A stretch of 64,000 bases of DNA from Arenicola marina (taxonomy: Eukaryota > Annelida > Polychaeta > Arenicolidae), in contig OZ025255.1 in assembly GCA_964019135.1 (NCBI GenBank), positions 1,178,001 to 1,242,000 on the forward strand, in the 5' to 3' direction. Position numbers and translations under genes: made by a program. The notes below the pieces were generated by a model. The model saw only the letters and a program-made list of their open reading frames with translations, had not been told where the DNA came from and searched no databases. Within the stretch, counting starts at the first letter, position 1. Every line of letters begins with the position of its first letter. Of this stretch, positions 13,691 to 26,899 are shown piece after piece.

Positions 13691-14331
13691 TAATGTGGTG
13701 GTGTAAGTAGTGTATAATGTGGTGGTGTGAGTGATACATAATGTGGTGGTGTGAGTGGTACATAATGTGGTGGTGTAAGTGGTCTTTAATGTGGTGGTGT
13801 AAGTAGTGTATAATGTGGTGGTGTGAGTTATACATAATGTGGTGGTGTAAGTGGTGTAAAATGTGGTGGTGTAAGTGGTGTAAAATGTGGTGGTGTGAGT
13901 GGTACATAATGTGGAGGTGTGAGTGGTATATAATGTGGTGGTGTGAGTGGTACATAATGTGATGGTGTGAGTGGTATATAATGTGGTGGTGTGAGTGGTA
14001 CATAATGTGGTGGTGTAAGTGGTGTATAATGTGGTGGTGTGAGTGGTACATAATGTGGTGGCGTAAGTGGTGTATAATGTGGTGGTGTGAGTGGTACATA
14101 ATGTGGTGGTGTAAGTGGTGTATAATGTGGTGCTGTAAGTGGTACATAATGTGGTGGTGTGAGTGGTACATAATGTGGTGGTGTAAGTGGTACATAATGT
14201 GGTGGTGTGAGTGGTGTATAATGTGGTGTTGTAAGTGGTGTATAATGTGGCGGTGTAAGTTGTGTATAATGTGGTGGTGTAAGTGGTGGTGGTGTGAGTG
14301 ATACATAATGTGGTGGTGTAAGTAGTGTATA

Positions 14332-16755
14332 ATGTGGTGGTGTAAGTGGTGTATAATGTGGTGGTGTGAGTGGTACATAATGTGGTGGTGTGAGTGGTAT
14401 ATAATGTGGTGGTGTGAGTGGTGTGTAATGTGGTGGTGTAAGTGGTGCATAATGTGGTGGTGTGAGTGGTACATAATGTGGTGGTGTACGTTGTATGTAA
14501 TGTGGTGGTGTGAGTGGTACATAATGTGGAGGTGTGAGTGATACATAATGTGGTGGTGTGAGTGGTATATAATGTGGTGGTGTGAGTGGTGTGTAATGTG
14601 GTGGTGTAAGTGGTGTATAATGTGGTGGTGTGAGTGGTACATAATGCGGTGGTGTAAGTGGTATATAATGTGGTGGTGTGAGTGGTACATAATGTGGAGG
14701 TGTGAGTGATACATAATGTGGTGGTGTGAGTGATACATAATGTGGAGGTGTGAGTGGTACATAATGTGGTGGTGTGAGTGGTGCATAATGTGGTGGTGCG
14801 AGTGGTACATAATGTGGTGGTGTGAGTGGTACATAATGCGGTGGTGTAAGTGGTGTATAATGTGGTGTTGTAAGTGGTGTATAATGTGGCGGTGTAAGTT
14901 GTGTATAATGTGGTGGTGTAAGTGGTGGTGGTGTGAGTGATACATAATGTGGTGGTGTAAGTAGTGTATAATGTGGTGGTGTGAGTGATACATAATGTGG
15001 TGGTGTGAGTGGTACATAATGTGGTGGTGTAAGTGGTCTATAATGTGGTGGTGTAAGTGGTGTATAATGTGGTGGTGTGAGTGATACATAATGTGGTGGT
15101 GTAAGTTGTGTATATTGTGGTGGTGTGAGTGGTACATAATGTGGTGGTGCAAGTGGTGTATAATGTGGTGGTGTGAGTGGTATATAATGTGGTGGTGTAA
15201 GTGGTATATAATGTGGTGGTGTAAGTGGTGTATAATGTGGTGGTGTGAGTGGTGTATAATATGGTGGTGTAAGTGGTGTATAATATGGCGGTGTGAGTGG
15301 TACATAATGTGGTGGTGTAAGTGGTGTAAAATGTGGTGGTGTAAGTGGTGTAAAATGTGGTGGTGTGAGTGGTACATAATGTGGTGGTGTGAGTGGTACA
15401 TAATGTGGTGGTGTGAGCGGTACATAATGTGGTGGTGTGAGTGGTACATAATGTGATGGTGCGAGTGATACATAATGTGATGGTGTGAGTGGTATATAAT
15501 GTGGTGGTGTGAGTGGTACATAATGTGGTGGTGTAAGTGGTGTATAATGTGGTGGTGTGAGTGGTACATAATGTGGTGGTGTGAGTGGTATATAATGTGG
15601 TGGTGTGAGTGGTGTGTAATGTGGTGGTGTAAGTGGTGTATAATGTGGTGGTGTGAGTGGTACATAATGTGGTGGTGTAAGTGATATATAATGTGGTGCT
15701 GTGAGTGGTACATAATGTGGAGGTGTGAGTGATACGTAATGTGGTGGTGTGAGTGATACATAATGTGGAGGTGTGAGTGGTACATAATGTGGTGGTGTGA
15801 GTGGTGCATAATGTGGTGGTGCGAGTGGTACATAATGTGGTGGTGTGAGTGATACATAATGTGGTGGTTTGAGTGATACATAATGTGGTGGTGTGAGTGG
15901 TATATAATGTGGTGGTGTGAGTGATACATAATGTGGAGGTGTGAGTGGGACATAATGTGGTGGTGTGAGTGGTATATAATGTGGTGGTGTGAGTGTTGTA
16001 TAATGTGGTGGTGTAAGTGGTGTATAATGTGGTGGTGTGAGTGGTACATAATGCGGTGGTGTAAGTGGTATATAATGTGGTGGTATGAGTGGTATATAAT
16101 GTGGTGGTGTGAGTGGTGTATAATGTGGTGGTGTGAGTGGTGTATAATGTGTTGGTGTGAGTGGTATATAATGTGGTGGTGTGAGTTGTATATAATGTAG
16201 TGGTGTGAGTGGTATATAATGTGGTGGTGTGAGTGATATATAATGTGGAGGTGTGAGTGGTACATAATGTGGTGGTGTGAGTGGTACATAATGTGGTGGT
16301 GTGAGTGGTGTATAATATGGTGGTGTGAGTGATACATAATGTGGTGGTGTGTGTGGTATATAATGTGGAGGTGTGAGTGGTACATAATGTGGTGGTGCGA
16401 GTGATACATAATGTGGTGGTGTGAGTGGTGTATAATGTGGTGGAGTAAGTGGTGTATAATGTGGTTGCGTAAGTGGTGTATAATGTGGTGGTGTAAGTGG
16501 TGTATAATGTGGTGGCGTAAGTGGTGTATAATGTGGTAGTGTGAGTGGTACATAATGTGGTGGTGTAAGTGGTGTATAATGTGGTGCTGTAAGTGGCACA
16601 TAATGTGGTGATGTGAGTGGTACATAATGGGGTGGTGTAAGTGGTACATAATGTGGTGGTGTGAGTGGTGTATAATGTGGTGTTGTAAGTGGTGTATAAT
16701 GTGGCGGTGTAAGTTGTTTATAATGTGGTGGTGTAAGTGGTGGTGGTGTGAGTGA
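14332..16755 (+). repeat. C-type segment, copy 2
   Basis: From 14,740 on it matches copy 3 at a constant shift of 4,508 bp (189 monomers after counting one 1-bp and three 9-bp losses in between). The upstream part, 14,332-14,541, matches 18,672 at a shift of 4,340 bp; the 168-bp difference is an extra 7 monomers in copy 3. It shares private variants with copies 3 and 4, such as GTATATTGTGG near 15,111, GTGTGTGGTAT near 16,347 and GTGGTTGCGTAAG near 16,463. Confidence 0.83.
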
Positions 16756-18345
16756 TACATAGTGTGGTGGTGTAAGTAGTGTATAATGTGGTGGTGTGAG
16801 TGATACATAATGTGGTGGTGTGAGTGGTACATAATGTGGTGGTGTAAGTGGTCTATAATGTGGCGGTGTAAGTGGTGTATAATGTGGTGGTGTGAGTGAT
16901 ACATAATGTGGTGGTGTAAGTTGTGTATAATGTGGTGGTGTGAGTGGTACATAATGTGGTGGTGTAAGTGGTATATAATGTGGTGGTGTAAGTGGTGTAT
17001 AATGTAGTGGTGTGAGTGGCGTATAATATGGTGGTGTAAGTGGTGTATAATATGGCGGTGTGAGTGGTACATAATGTGGTGGTGTAAGTGGTGTAAAATG
17101 TGGTGGTGTAAGTGGTGTAAAATGTGGTGGTGTGAGTGGTACATAATGTGGAGGTGTGAGTGGTATATAATGTGGTGGTGTGAGAGGTACATAATGTGGT
17201 TGTGTGAGTGGTACATAATGTGGTGGTGTGAGTGATACATTATGTGGTGGTGTGAGTGGTGTATAATGTGGTGGTGTGAGTGGTACATAATGTGGTGGTG
17301 TGAGCGGTACATAATGTGGTGGTGTGAGTGGTACATAATGTGATGGTGCGAGTGATACATAATGTGGTGGTGTGAGTGATACATAATGTGATGGTGTGAG
17401 TGGTATATAATATGGTGGTGTGAGTGGTACATAATGTGGTGGTGTAAGTGGTGTATAATGTGGTGGTGTGAGTGGTGCATAATGTGGTGGTGTGAGTGGT
17501 ATATAATGTGGTGGTGTGAGTGGTGTGTAATGTGGTGGTGTAAGTGGTGTATAATGTGGTGGTGTGAGTGGTACATAATGTGGTGGTGTACGTTGTATGT
17601 AATGTGGTGGTGTGAGTGGTACATAATGTGGAGGTGTGAGTGATACATAATGTGGTGGTGTGAGTGGTACATAATGTGGTGGTGTGAGCGGTACATAATG
17701 TGGTGGTGTGAGTGGTACATAATGTGATGGTGCGAGTGATACATAATGTGGTGGTGTGAGTGATACATAATGTGATGGTGTGAGTGGTATATAATGTGGT
17801 GGTGTGAGTGGTACATAATGTGGTGGTGTAAGTGGTGTATAATGTGGTGGTGCGAGTGGTACATAATGTGGTGGTGTGAGTGGTATATAATGTGGTGGTG
17901 TGAGTGGTGTGTAATGTGGTGGTGTAAGTGGTGTATAATGTGGTGGTGTGAGTGGTACATAATGTGGTGGTGTAAGTGGTATATAATGTGGTGGTGTGAG
18001 TGGTACATAATGTGGAGGTGTGAGTGATACATAATGTGGTGGTGTGAGTGATACATAATGTGGAGGTGTGAGTGGTACATAATGTGGTGGTGTGAGTGGT
18101 GCATAATGTGGTGGTGCGAGTGGTACATAATGTGGTGGTGTGAGTGGTGCATAATGTGATGGTGCGAGTGATACATAATGTGGTGGTGTGAGTGATACAT
18201 AATGTGATGGTGTGAGCGGTATATGATGTGGTGGTGTGAGTGATACATAATGTAGTGGTTTGAGTGATACATAATGTGAAGGTGCGAGTGGTAAATAATG
18301 TGGTGGTGTAAGTGGTATATAATGTGGTGGTGTGAGTGTTGTATA
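16756..18345 (+). repeat. D-type segment, copy 2
   Basis: Matches 23,982 onward with a shift of 7,226 bp (landmarks 17,434/24,660). The shift rises to 7,346 bp by 17,794/25,140, so copy 3 has five extra monomers in between. Shared private variants include GTGGCGTATAATATGG near 17,018/24,244 and a GTGGTTGTGTGAG monomer near 17,199/24,425. The end near 18,220 carries GAGCGGTATATGATG, also found in B blocks near 30,033, 41,820 and 51,306. Confidence 0.78.
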
Positions 18346-18671
18346 ATGTGGTGGTGTAGTGGTGTATAGTGTGGTGGTGTGAGTGGTGCATAATGTGGTG
18401 GCGTAAGTGGTGTATAATGTGGTGGTGTGAGTGGTACATAATGTGGTGGTGTAAGTGGTGTATAATGTGGTGCTGTAAGTGGTACATAATGTGGTGGTGT
18501 GAGTGGTACATAATGTGGTGGTGTAAGTGGTACATAATGTGGTGGTGTGAGTGGTGTATAATGTGGTGTTGTAAGTGGTGTATAATGTGGCGGTGTAAGT
18601 TGTGTATAATGTGGTGGTGTAAGTGGTGGTGGTGTGAGTGATACATAATGTGGTGGTGTAAGTAGTGTATA

Positions 18672-21389
18672 ATGTGGTGGTGTAAGTGGTGTATAATGTG
18701 GTGGTGTGAGTGGTACATAATGTGGTGGTGTGAGTGGTATATAATGTGGTGGTGTGAGTGGTGTGTAATGTGGTGGTGTAAGTGGTGCATAATGTGGTGG
18801 TGTGAGTGGTACATAATGTGGTGGTGTACGTTGTATGTAATGTGGTGGTGTGAGTGGTACATAATGTGGAGGTGTGAGTGGTACATAATGTGGTGGTGTG
18901 AGTGGTATATAATGTGGTGGTGTGAGTGGTGTGTAATGTGGTGGTGTAAGTGGTGCATAATGTGGTGGTGTGAGTGGTACATAATGTGGTGGTGTACGTT
19001 GTATGTAATGTGGTGGTGTGAGTGGTACATAATGTGGAGGTGTGAGTGATACATAATGTGGTGGTGTGAGTGGTATATAATGTGGTGGTGTGAGTGGTGT
19101 GTAATGTGGTGGTGTAAGTGGTGTATAATGTGGTGGTGTGAGTGGTACATAATGTGGTGGTGTAAGTGGTATATAATGTGGTGGTGTGAGTGGTACATAA
19201 TGTGGAGGTGTGAGTGATACATAATGTGGTGGTGTGAGTGATACATAATGTGGAGGTGTGAGTGGTACATAATGTGGTGGTGTGAGTGGTGCATAATGTG
19301 GTGGTGCGAGTGGTACATAATGTGGTGGTGTGAGTGGTACATAATGCGGTGGTGTAAGTGGTGTATAATGTGGTGTTGTAAGTGGTGTATAATGTGGCGG
19401 TGTAAGTTGTGTATAATGTGGTGGTGTAAGTGGTGGTGGTGTGAGTGATACATAATGTGGTGGTGTAAGTAGTGTATAATGTGGTGGTGTGAGTGATACA
19501 TAATGTGGTGGTGTGAGTGGTACATAATGTGGTGGTGTAAGTGGTCTATAATGTGGTGGTGTAAGTGGTGTATAATGTGGTGGTGTGAGTGATACATAAT
19601 GTGGTGGTGTAAGTTGTGTATATTGTGGTGGTGTGAGTGGTACATAATGTGGTGGTGCAAGTGGTGTATAATGTGGTGGTGTGAGTGGTATATAATGTGG
19701 TGGTGTAAGTGGTATATAATGTGGTGGTGTAAGTGGTGTATAATGTGGTGGTGTGAGTGGTGTATAATATGGTGGTGTAAGTGGTGTATAATATGGCGGT
19801 GTGAGTGGTACATAATGTGGTGGTGTAAGTGGTGTAAAATGTGGTGGTGTAAGTGGTGTAAAATGTGGTGGTGTGAGTGGTACATAATGTGGTGGTGTGA
19901 GTGGTACATAATGTGGTGGTGTGAGCGGTACATAATGTGGTGGTGTGAGTGGTACATAATGTGATGGTGCGAGTGATACATAATGTGATGGTGTGAGTGG
20001 TATATAATGTGGTGGTGTGAGTGGTACATAATGTGGTGGTGTAAGTGGTGTATAATGTGGTGGTGTGAGTGGTACATAATGTGGTGGTGTGAGTGGTATA
20101 TAATGTGGTGGTGTGAGTGGTGTGTAATGTGGTGGTGTAAGTGGTGTATAATGTGGTGGTGTGAGTGGTACATAATGTGGTGGTGTAAGTGATATATAAT
20201 GTGGTGCTGTGAGTGGTACATAATGTGGAGGTGTGAGTGATACGTAATGTGGTGGTGTGAGTGATACATAATGTGGAGGTGTGAGTGGTACATAATGTGG
20301 TGGTGTGAGTGGTGCATAATGTGGTGGTGCGAGTGGTACATAATGTGGTGGTGTGAGTGATACATAATGTGGTGGTTTGAGTGATACATAATGTGGTGGT
20401 GTGAGTGGTATATAATGTGGTGGTGTGAGTGATACATAATGTGGAGGTGTGAGTGGGACATAATGTGGTGGTGTGAGTGGTATATAATGTGGTGGTGTGA
20501 GTGTTGTATAATGTGGTGGTGTAAGTGGTGTATAATGTGGTGGTGTGAGTGGTACATAATGCGGTGGTGTAAGTGGTATATAATGTGGTGGTATGAGTGG
20601 TATATAATGTGGTGGTGTGAGTGGTGTATAATGTGGTGGTGTGAGTGGTGTATAATGTGTTGGTGTGAGTGGTATATAATGTGGTGGTGTGAGTTGTATA
20701 TAATGTAGTGGTGTGAGTGGTATATAATGTGGTGGTGTGAGTGATATATAATGTGGAGGTGTGAGTGGTACATAATGTGGTGGTGTGAGTGGTACATAAT
20801 GTGGTGGTGTGAGTGGTGTATAATATGGTGGTGTGAGTGATACATAATGTGGTGGTGTGTGTGGTATATAATGTGGAGGTGTGAGTGGTACATAATGTGG
20901 TGGTGCGAGTGATACATAATGTGGTGGTGTGAGTGGTGTATAATGTGGTGGAGTAAGTGGTGTATAATGTGGTTGCGTAAGTGGTGTATAATGTGGTGGT
21001 GTAAGTGGTGTATAATGTGGTGGCGTAAGTGGTGTATAATGTGGTAGTGTGAGTGGTACATAATGTGGTGGTGTAAGTGGTGTATAATGTGGTGCTGTAA
21101 GTGGCACATAATGTGGTGATGTGAGTGGTACATAATGTGGTGCTGTAAGTGGCACATAATGTGGTGATGTGAGTGGTACATAATGGGGTGGTGTAAGTGG
21201 TACATAATGTGGTGGTGTGAGTGGTACATAATGTGGTGGTGTAAGTGGTACATAATGTGGTGGTGTGAGTGGTGTATAATGTGGTGTTGTAAGTGGTGTA
21301 TAATGTGGCGGTGTAAGTTGTGTATAATGTGGTGGTGTAAGTGGTGGTGGTGTGAGTGATACATAATGTGGTGGTGTAAGTAGTGTATA
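18672..21389 (+). repeat. 2,718-bp tandem repeat, first copy (C copy 3)
   Basis: Landmarks at 18,672, 19,248, 19,599, 20,007 and 20,439 recur exactly 2,718 bp later. The period equals 114 monomers minus two 9-bp losses (fused monomers ending at 19,448 and 21,359). By eye the two copies are nearly identical over most of their length. An internal 7-monomer (168-bp) duplication carrying the GTACGTTGTATG variant (18,826 and 18,994) is present in both copies. Near the right end a 48-bp pair of monomers is doubled (GCTGTAAGTGGCAC at 21,093 and 21,141). Confidence 0.9.
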
Positions 21390-23981
21390 ATGTGGTGGTG
21401 TAAGTGGTGTATAATGTGGTGGTGTGAGTGGTACATAATGTGGTGGTGTGAGTGGTATATAATGTGGTGGTGTGAGTGGTGTGTAATGTGGTGGTGTAAG
21501 TGGTGCATAATGTGGTGGTGTGAGTGGTACATAATGTGGTGGTGTACGTTGTATGTAATGTGGTGGTGTGAGTGGTACATAATGTGGAGGTGTGAGTGGT
21601 ACATAATGTGGTGGTGTGAGTGGTATATAATGTGGTGGTGTGAGTGGTGTGTAATGTGGTGGTGTAAGTGGTGCATAATGTGGTGGTGTGAGTGGTACAT
21701 AATGTGGTGGTGTACGTTGTATGTAATGTGGTGGTGTGAGTGGTACATAATGTGGAGGTGTGAGTGATACATAATGTGGTGGTGTGAGTGGTATATAATG
21801 TGGTGGTGTGAGTGGTGTGTAATGTGGTGGTGTAAGTGGTGTATAATGTGGTGGTGTGAGTGGTACATAATGTGGTGGTGTAAGTGGTATATAATGTGGT
21901 GGTGTGAGTGGTACATAATGTGGAGGTGTGAGTGATACATAATGTGGTGGTGTGAGTGATACATAATGTGGAGGTGTGAGTGGTACATAATGTGGTGGTG
22001 TGAGTGGTGCATAATGTGGTGGTGCGAGTGGTACATAATGTGGTGGTGTGAGTGGTACATAATGCGGTGGTGTAAGTGGTGTATAATGTGGTGTTGTAAG
22101 TGGTGTATAATGTGGCGGTGTAAGTTGTGTATAATGTGGTGGTGTAAGTGGTGGTGGTGTGAGTGATACATAATGTGGTGGTGTAAGTAGTGTATAATGT
22201 GGTGGTGTGAGTGATACATAATGTGGTGGTGTGAGTGGTACATAATGTGGTGGTGTAAGTGGTCTATAATGTGGTGGTGTAAGTGGTGTATAATGTGGTG
22301 GTGTGAGTGATACATAATGTGGTGGTGTAAGTTGTGTATATTGTGGTGGTGTGAGTGGTACATAATGTGGTGGTGCAAGTGGTGTATAATGTGGTGGTGT
22401 GAGTGGTATATAATGTGGTGGTGTAAGTGGTATATAATGTGGTGGTGTAAGTGGTGTATAATGTGGTGGTGTGAGTGGTGTATAATATGGTGGTGTAAGT
22501 GGTGTATAATATGGCGGTGTGAGTGGTACATAATGTGGTGGTGTAAGTGGTGTAAAATGTGGTGGTGTAAGTGGTGTAAAATGTGGTGGTGTGAGTGGTA
22601 CATAATGTGGTGGTGTGAGTGGTACATAATGTGGTGGTGTGAGCGGTACATAATGTGGTGGTGTGAGTGGTACATAATGTGATGGTGCGAGTGATACATA
22701 ATGTGATGGTGTGAGTGGTATATAATGTGGTGGTGTGAGTGGTACATAATGTGGTGGTGTAAGTGGTGTATAATGTGGTGGTGTGAGTGGTACATAATGT
22801 GGTGGTGTGAGTGGTATATAATGTGGTGGTGTGAGTGGTGTGTAATGTGGTGGTGTAAGTGGTGTATAATGTGGTGGTGTGAGTGGTACATAATGTGGTG
22901 GTGTAAGTGATATATAATGTGGTGCTGTGAGTGGTACATAATGTGGAGGTGTGAGTGATACGTAATGTGGTGGTGTGAGTGATACATAATGTGGAGGTGT
23001 GAGTGGTACATAATGTGGTGGTGTGAGTGGTGCATAATGTGGTGGTGCGAGTGGTACATAATGTGGTGGTGTGAGTGATACATAATGTGGTGGTTTGAGT
23101 GATACATAATGTGGTGGTGTGAGTGGTATATAATGTGGTGGTGTGAGTGATACATAATGTGGAGGTGTGAGTGGGACATAATGTGGTGGTGTGAGTGGTA
23201 TATAATGTGGTGGTGTGAGTGTTGTATAATGTGGTGGTGTAAGTGGTGTATAATGTGGTGGTGTGAGTGGTACATAATGCGGTGGTGTAAGTGGTATATA
23301 ATGTGGTGGTATGAGTGGTATATAATGTGGTGGTGTGAGTGGTGTATAATGTGGTGGTGTGAGTGGTGTATAATGTGTTGGTGTGAGTGGTATATAATGT
23401 GGTGGTGTGAGTTGTATATAATGTAGTGGTGTGAGTGGTATATAATGTGGTGGTGTGAGTGATATATAATGTGGAGGTGTGAGTGGTACATAATGTGGTG
23501 GTGTGAGTGGTACATAATGTGGTGGTGTGAGTGGTGTATAATATGGTGGTGTGAGTGATACATAATGTGGTGGTGTGTGTGGTATATAATGTGGAGGTGT
23601 GAGTGGTACATAATGTGGTGGTGCGAGTGATACATAATGTGGTGGTGTGAGTGGTGTATAATGTGGTGGAGTAAGTGGTGTATAATGTGGTTGCGTAAGT
23701 GGTGTATAATGTGGTGGTGTAAGTGGTGTATAATGTGGTGGCGTAAGTGGTGTATAATGTGGTAGTGTGAGTGGTACATAATGTGGTGGTGTAAGTGGTG
23801 TATAATGTGGTGCTGTAAGTGGCACATAATGTGGTGATGTGAGTGGTACATAATGGGGTGGTGTAAGTGGTACATAATGTGGTGGTGTGAGTGGTGTATA
23901 ATGTGGTGTTGTAAGTGGTGTATAATGTGGCGGTGTAAGTTGTTTATAATGTGGTGGTGTAAGTGGTGGTGGTGTGAGTGA
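21390..23981 (+). repeat. 2,718-bp tandem repeat, second copy (C copy 4)
   Basis: Second copy of the preceding unit, carrying the same 168-bp internal duplication (GTACGTTGTATG at 21,544 and 21,712) and the same fused monomer near 22,166. It lacks the 48-bp doubling at its right end. After the TAATGGGGTGG monomer it continues into a fused monomer ending at 23,981 and then the D-type segment. C copy 2 at 16,755 does the same, so copy 3 looks like the inserted one. Confidence 0.88.
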
Positions 23982-25403
23982 TACATAGTGTGGTGGTGTA
24001 AGTAGTGTATAATGTGGTGGTGTGAGTGATACATAATGTGGTGGTGTGAGTGGTACATAATGTGGTGGTGTAAGTGGTCTATAATGTGGCGGTGTAAGTG
24101 GTGTATAATGTGGTGGTGTGAGTGATACATAATGTGGTGGTGTAAGTTGTGTATAATGTGGTGGTGTGAGTGGTACATAATGTGGTGGTGTAAGTGGTAT
24201 ATAATGTGGTGGTGTAAGTGGTGTATAATGTAGTGGTGTGAGTGGCGTATAATATGGTGGTGTAAGTGGTGTATAATATGGCGGTGTGAGTGGTACATAA
24301 TGTGGTGGTGTAAGTGGTGTAAAATGTGGTGGTGTAAGTGGTGTAAAATGTGGTGGTGTGAGTGGTACATAATGTGGAGGTGTGAGTGGTATATAATGTG
24401 GTGGTGTGAGAGGTACATAATGTGGTTGTGTGAGTGGTACATAATGTGGTGGTGTGAGTGATACATTATGTGGTGGTGTGAGTGGTGTATAATGTGGTGG
24501 TGTGAGTGGTACATAATGTGGTGGTGTGAGCGGTACATAATGTGGTGGTGTGAGTGGTACATAATGTGATGGTGCGAGTGATACATAATGTGGTGGTGTG
24601 AGTGATACATAATGTGATGGTGTGAGTGGTATATAATATGGTGGTGTGAGTGGTACATAATGTGGTGGTGTAAGTGGTGTATAATGTGGTGGTGTGAGTG
24701 GTGCATAATGTGGTGGTGTGAGTGGTATATAATGTGGTGGTGTGAGTGGTGTGTAATGTGGTGGTGTAAGTGGTGTATAATGTGGTGGTGTGAGTGGTAC
24801 ATAATGTGGTGGTGTACGTTGTATGTAATGTGGTGGTGTGAGTGGTACATAATGTGGAGGTGTGAGTGATACATAATGTGGTGGTGTGAGTGATACATAA
24901 TGTGGAGGTGTGAGTGGTACATAATGTGGTGGTGTGAGTGGTGCATAATGTGGAGGTGCGAGTGGTACATAATGTGGTGGTGTGAGTGGTACATAATGTG
25001 GTGGTGTGAGTGGTACATAATGTGGTGGTGTGAGCGGTACATAATGTGGTGGTGTGAGTGGTACATAATGTGATGGTGCGAGTGATACATAATGTGGTGG
25101 TGTGAGTGATACATAATGTGATGGTGTGAGTGGTATATAATGTGGTGGTGTGAGTGGTACATAATGTGGTGGTGTAAGTGGTGTATAATGTGGTGGTGCG
25201 AGTGGTACATAATGTGGTGGTGTGAGTGGTATATAATGTGGTGGTGTGAGTGGTGTGTAATGTGGTGGTGTAAGTGGTGTATAATGTGGTGGTGTGAGTG
25301 GTACATAATGTGGTGGTGTAAGTGGTATATAATGTGGTGGTGTGAGTGGTACATAATGTGGAGGTGTGAGTGATACATAATGTGGTGGTGTGAGTGATAC
25401 ATA
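23982..25403 (+). repeat. D-type segment, copy 3
   Basis: Follows C copy 4 exactly as D copy 2 follows C copy 2 (shift 7,226 bp), so C plus D was copied as a unit. It has five more monomers than copy 2 between the landmarks at 24,660 and 25,140, and a GGAGGTGCGAG variant near 24,951 not seen in copy 2. It ends in the GTGGAGGTG pair typical of C-segment starts. Confidence 0.78.
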
Positions 25404-26899
25404 ATGTGGAGGTGTGAGTGGTACATAATGTGGTGGTGTGAGTGGTGCATAATGTGGTGGTGCGAGTGGTACATAATGTGGTGGTGTGAGTGGTACATAA
25501 TGCGGTGGTGTAAGTGGCATATAATGTGGTGGTATGAGTGGTATATAATGTGGTGGTGTGAGTGGTGTATAATGTGGTGGTGTGAGTGGTACATAATGTG
25601 GTGGTGTAAGTGGTGTATAATGTGGTGGTGTGAGTGGTCTATAATGTGGTGGTCTAAGTGGTATATAATGTGGTGGTGTAAGTGGTGTATAATGTAGTGG
25701 TGTGAGTGGTGTATAATATGGTGGTGTAAGTGGTGTATAATATGGCGGTGTGAGTGGTACATAATGTGGTGGTGTAAGTGGTGTAAAATGTGGTGGTGTA
25801 AGTGGTGTAAAATGTGGTGGTGTGAGTGGTACATAATGTGGAGGTGTGAGTGGTATATAATGTGGTGGTGTGAGTGGTACATAATGTGGTGGTGTGAGTG
25901 GTACATAATGTGGTGGTGTGAGTGATACATTATGTGGTGGTGTGAGTAGTGTATAATGTGGTGGTGTGAGTGGTACATAATGTGGTGGTGTGAGCGGTAC
26001 ATAATGTGGTGGTCTGAGTGGTACATAATGTGATGGTGCGAGTGATACATAATGTGGTGGTGTGAGTGATACATAATGTGATGGTGTGAGTGGTATATAA
26101 TGTGGTGGTGTGAGTGGTACATAATGTGGTGGTGTAAGTGGTGTATAATGTGGTGGTGTGAGTGGTACATAATGTGGTGGTGTGAGTGGTATATAATGTG
26201 GTGGTGTGAGTGGTGTGTAATGTGCTGGTGTAAGTGGTGTATAATGTGGTGGTGTGAGTGGTACATAATGTGGAGGTGTGAGTGGTACATAATGTGGTGG
26301 TGTGAGTGGTGCATAATGTGGTGGTGCGAGTGGTACATAATGTGGTGGTGTGAGTGATACATAATGTAGTGGTTTGAGTGATACATAATGTGGTGGTGTG
26401 AGTGGTATATAATGTGGTGGTGTGAGTGATACATAATGTGAAGGTGTGAGTGGTAAATAATGTGGTGGTGTAAGTGGTATATAATGTGGTGGTGTGAGTG
26501 TTGTATAATGTGGTGGTGTAGTGGTGTATAGTGTGGTGGTGTGAGTGGTACATAATGTGGTGGCGTAAGTGGTGTATAATGTGGTGGTGTGAGTGGTACA
26601 TAATGTGGTTGTGTAAGTGGTGTATAATGTGGTGCTGTAAGTGGTACATAATGTGGTGGTGTGAGTGGTACATAATGTGGTGGTGTAAGTGGTACATAAT
26701 GTGGTGGTGTGAGTGGTGTATAATGTGGTGTTGTAAGTGGTGTATAATGTGGCGGTGTAAGTTGTGTATAATGTGGTGGTGTAAGTGGTGGTGGTGTGAG
26801 TGATACATAATGTGGTGGTGTAAGTGGTGTATAATGTGGTGGTGTGAGTGGTATATAATGTGGTGGTGTAAGTGGTATATAATGTGGTGGTGTAAGTGG
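25404..26899 (+). repeat. Satellite linker between mosaic domain and A-B series
   Basis: Ordinary monomers with a 23-bp monomer at 26,508-26,530 and a fused monomer ending near 26,803. The order 23-bp monomer, eleven or so units, fused monomer is the same as at the start of each B block, so this includes a B-like piece. A GGTCTAAGTGG variant (near 25,652) and GTGCTGGTGTAAG (near 26,224) are local. No gene or unique sequence was seen. Confidence 0.6.

Larger units (their letters stand above)
7291..26899 (+). repeat. Mosaic domain of locally amplified satellite segments
   Basis: This part has the same 24-bp monomers but not the regular A-B alternation. It consists of overlapping segmental duplications of different ages: a 384/408-bp amplification near 8 kb, C-type segments starting near 8,763, 14,332, 18,672 and 21,390, and D-type segments near 10,780, 16,756 and 23,982. 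Fused 9-bp-loss monomers are frequent (about 14), while 23-bp monomers are scarce (13,041, 13,184, 18,346, 26,508). No gene or unique sequence was seen. Confidence 0.8.

Noticed and set aside
5205-25520. A reverse-strand coding region of 6,771 codons, and similar ones at 51,830-63,028 (3,732 codons), 17,240-27,718 (3,492) and 52,380-57,896 (1,838)
   Set aside because: All three reverse frames are open because the C-rich 24-bp unit has no stop and 24 is a multiple of 3. The frames run unbroken through 1-bp and 7-bp losses by switching phase, which a real gene could not tolerate. Ends coincide with chance TTA, CTA or TCA variants on the + strand. The products are pure octapeptide repeats without any domain.
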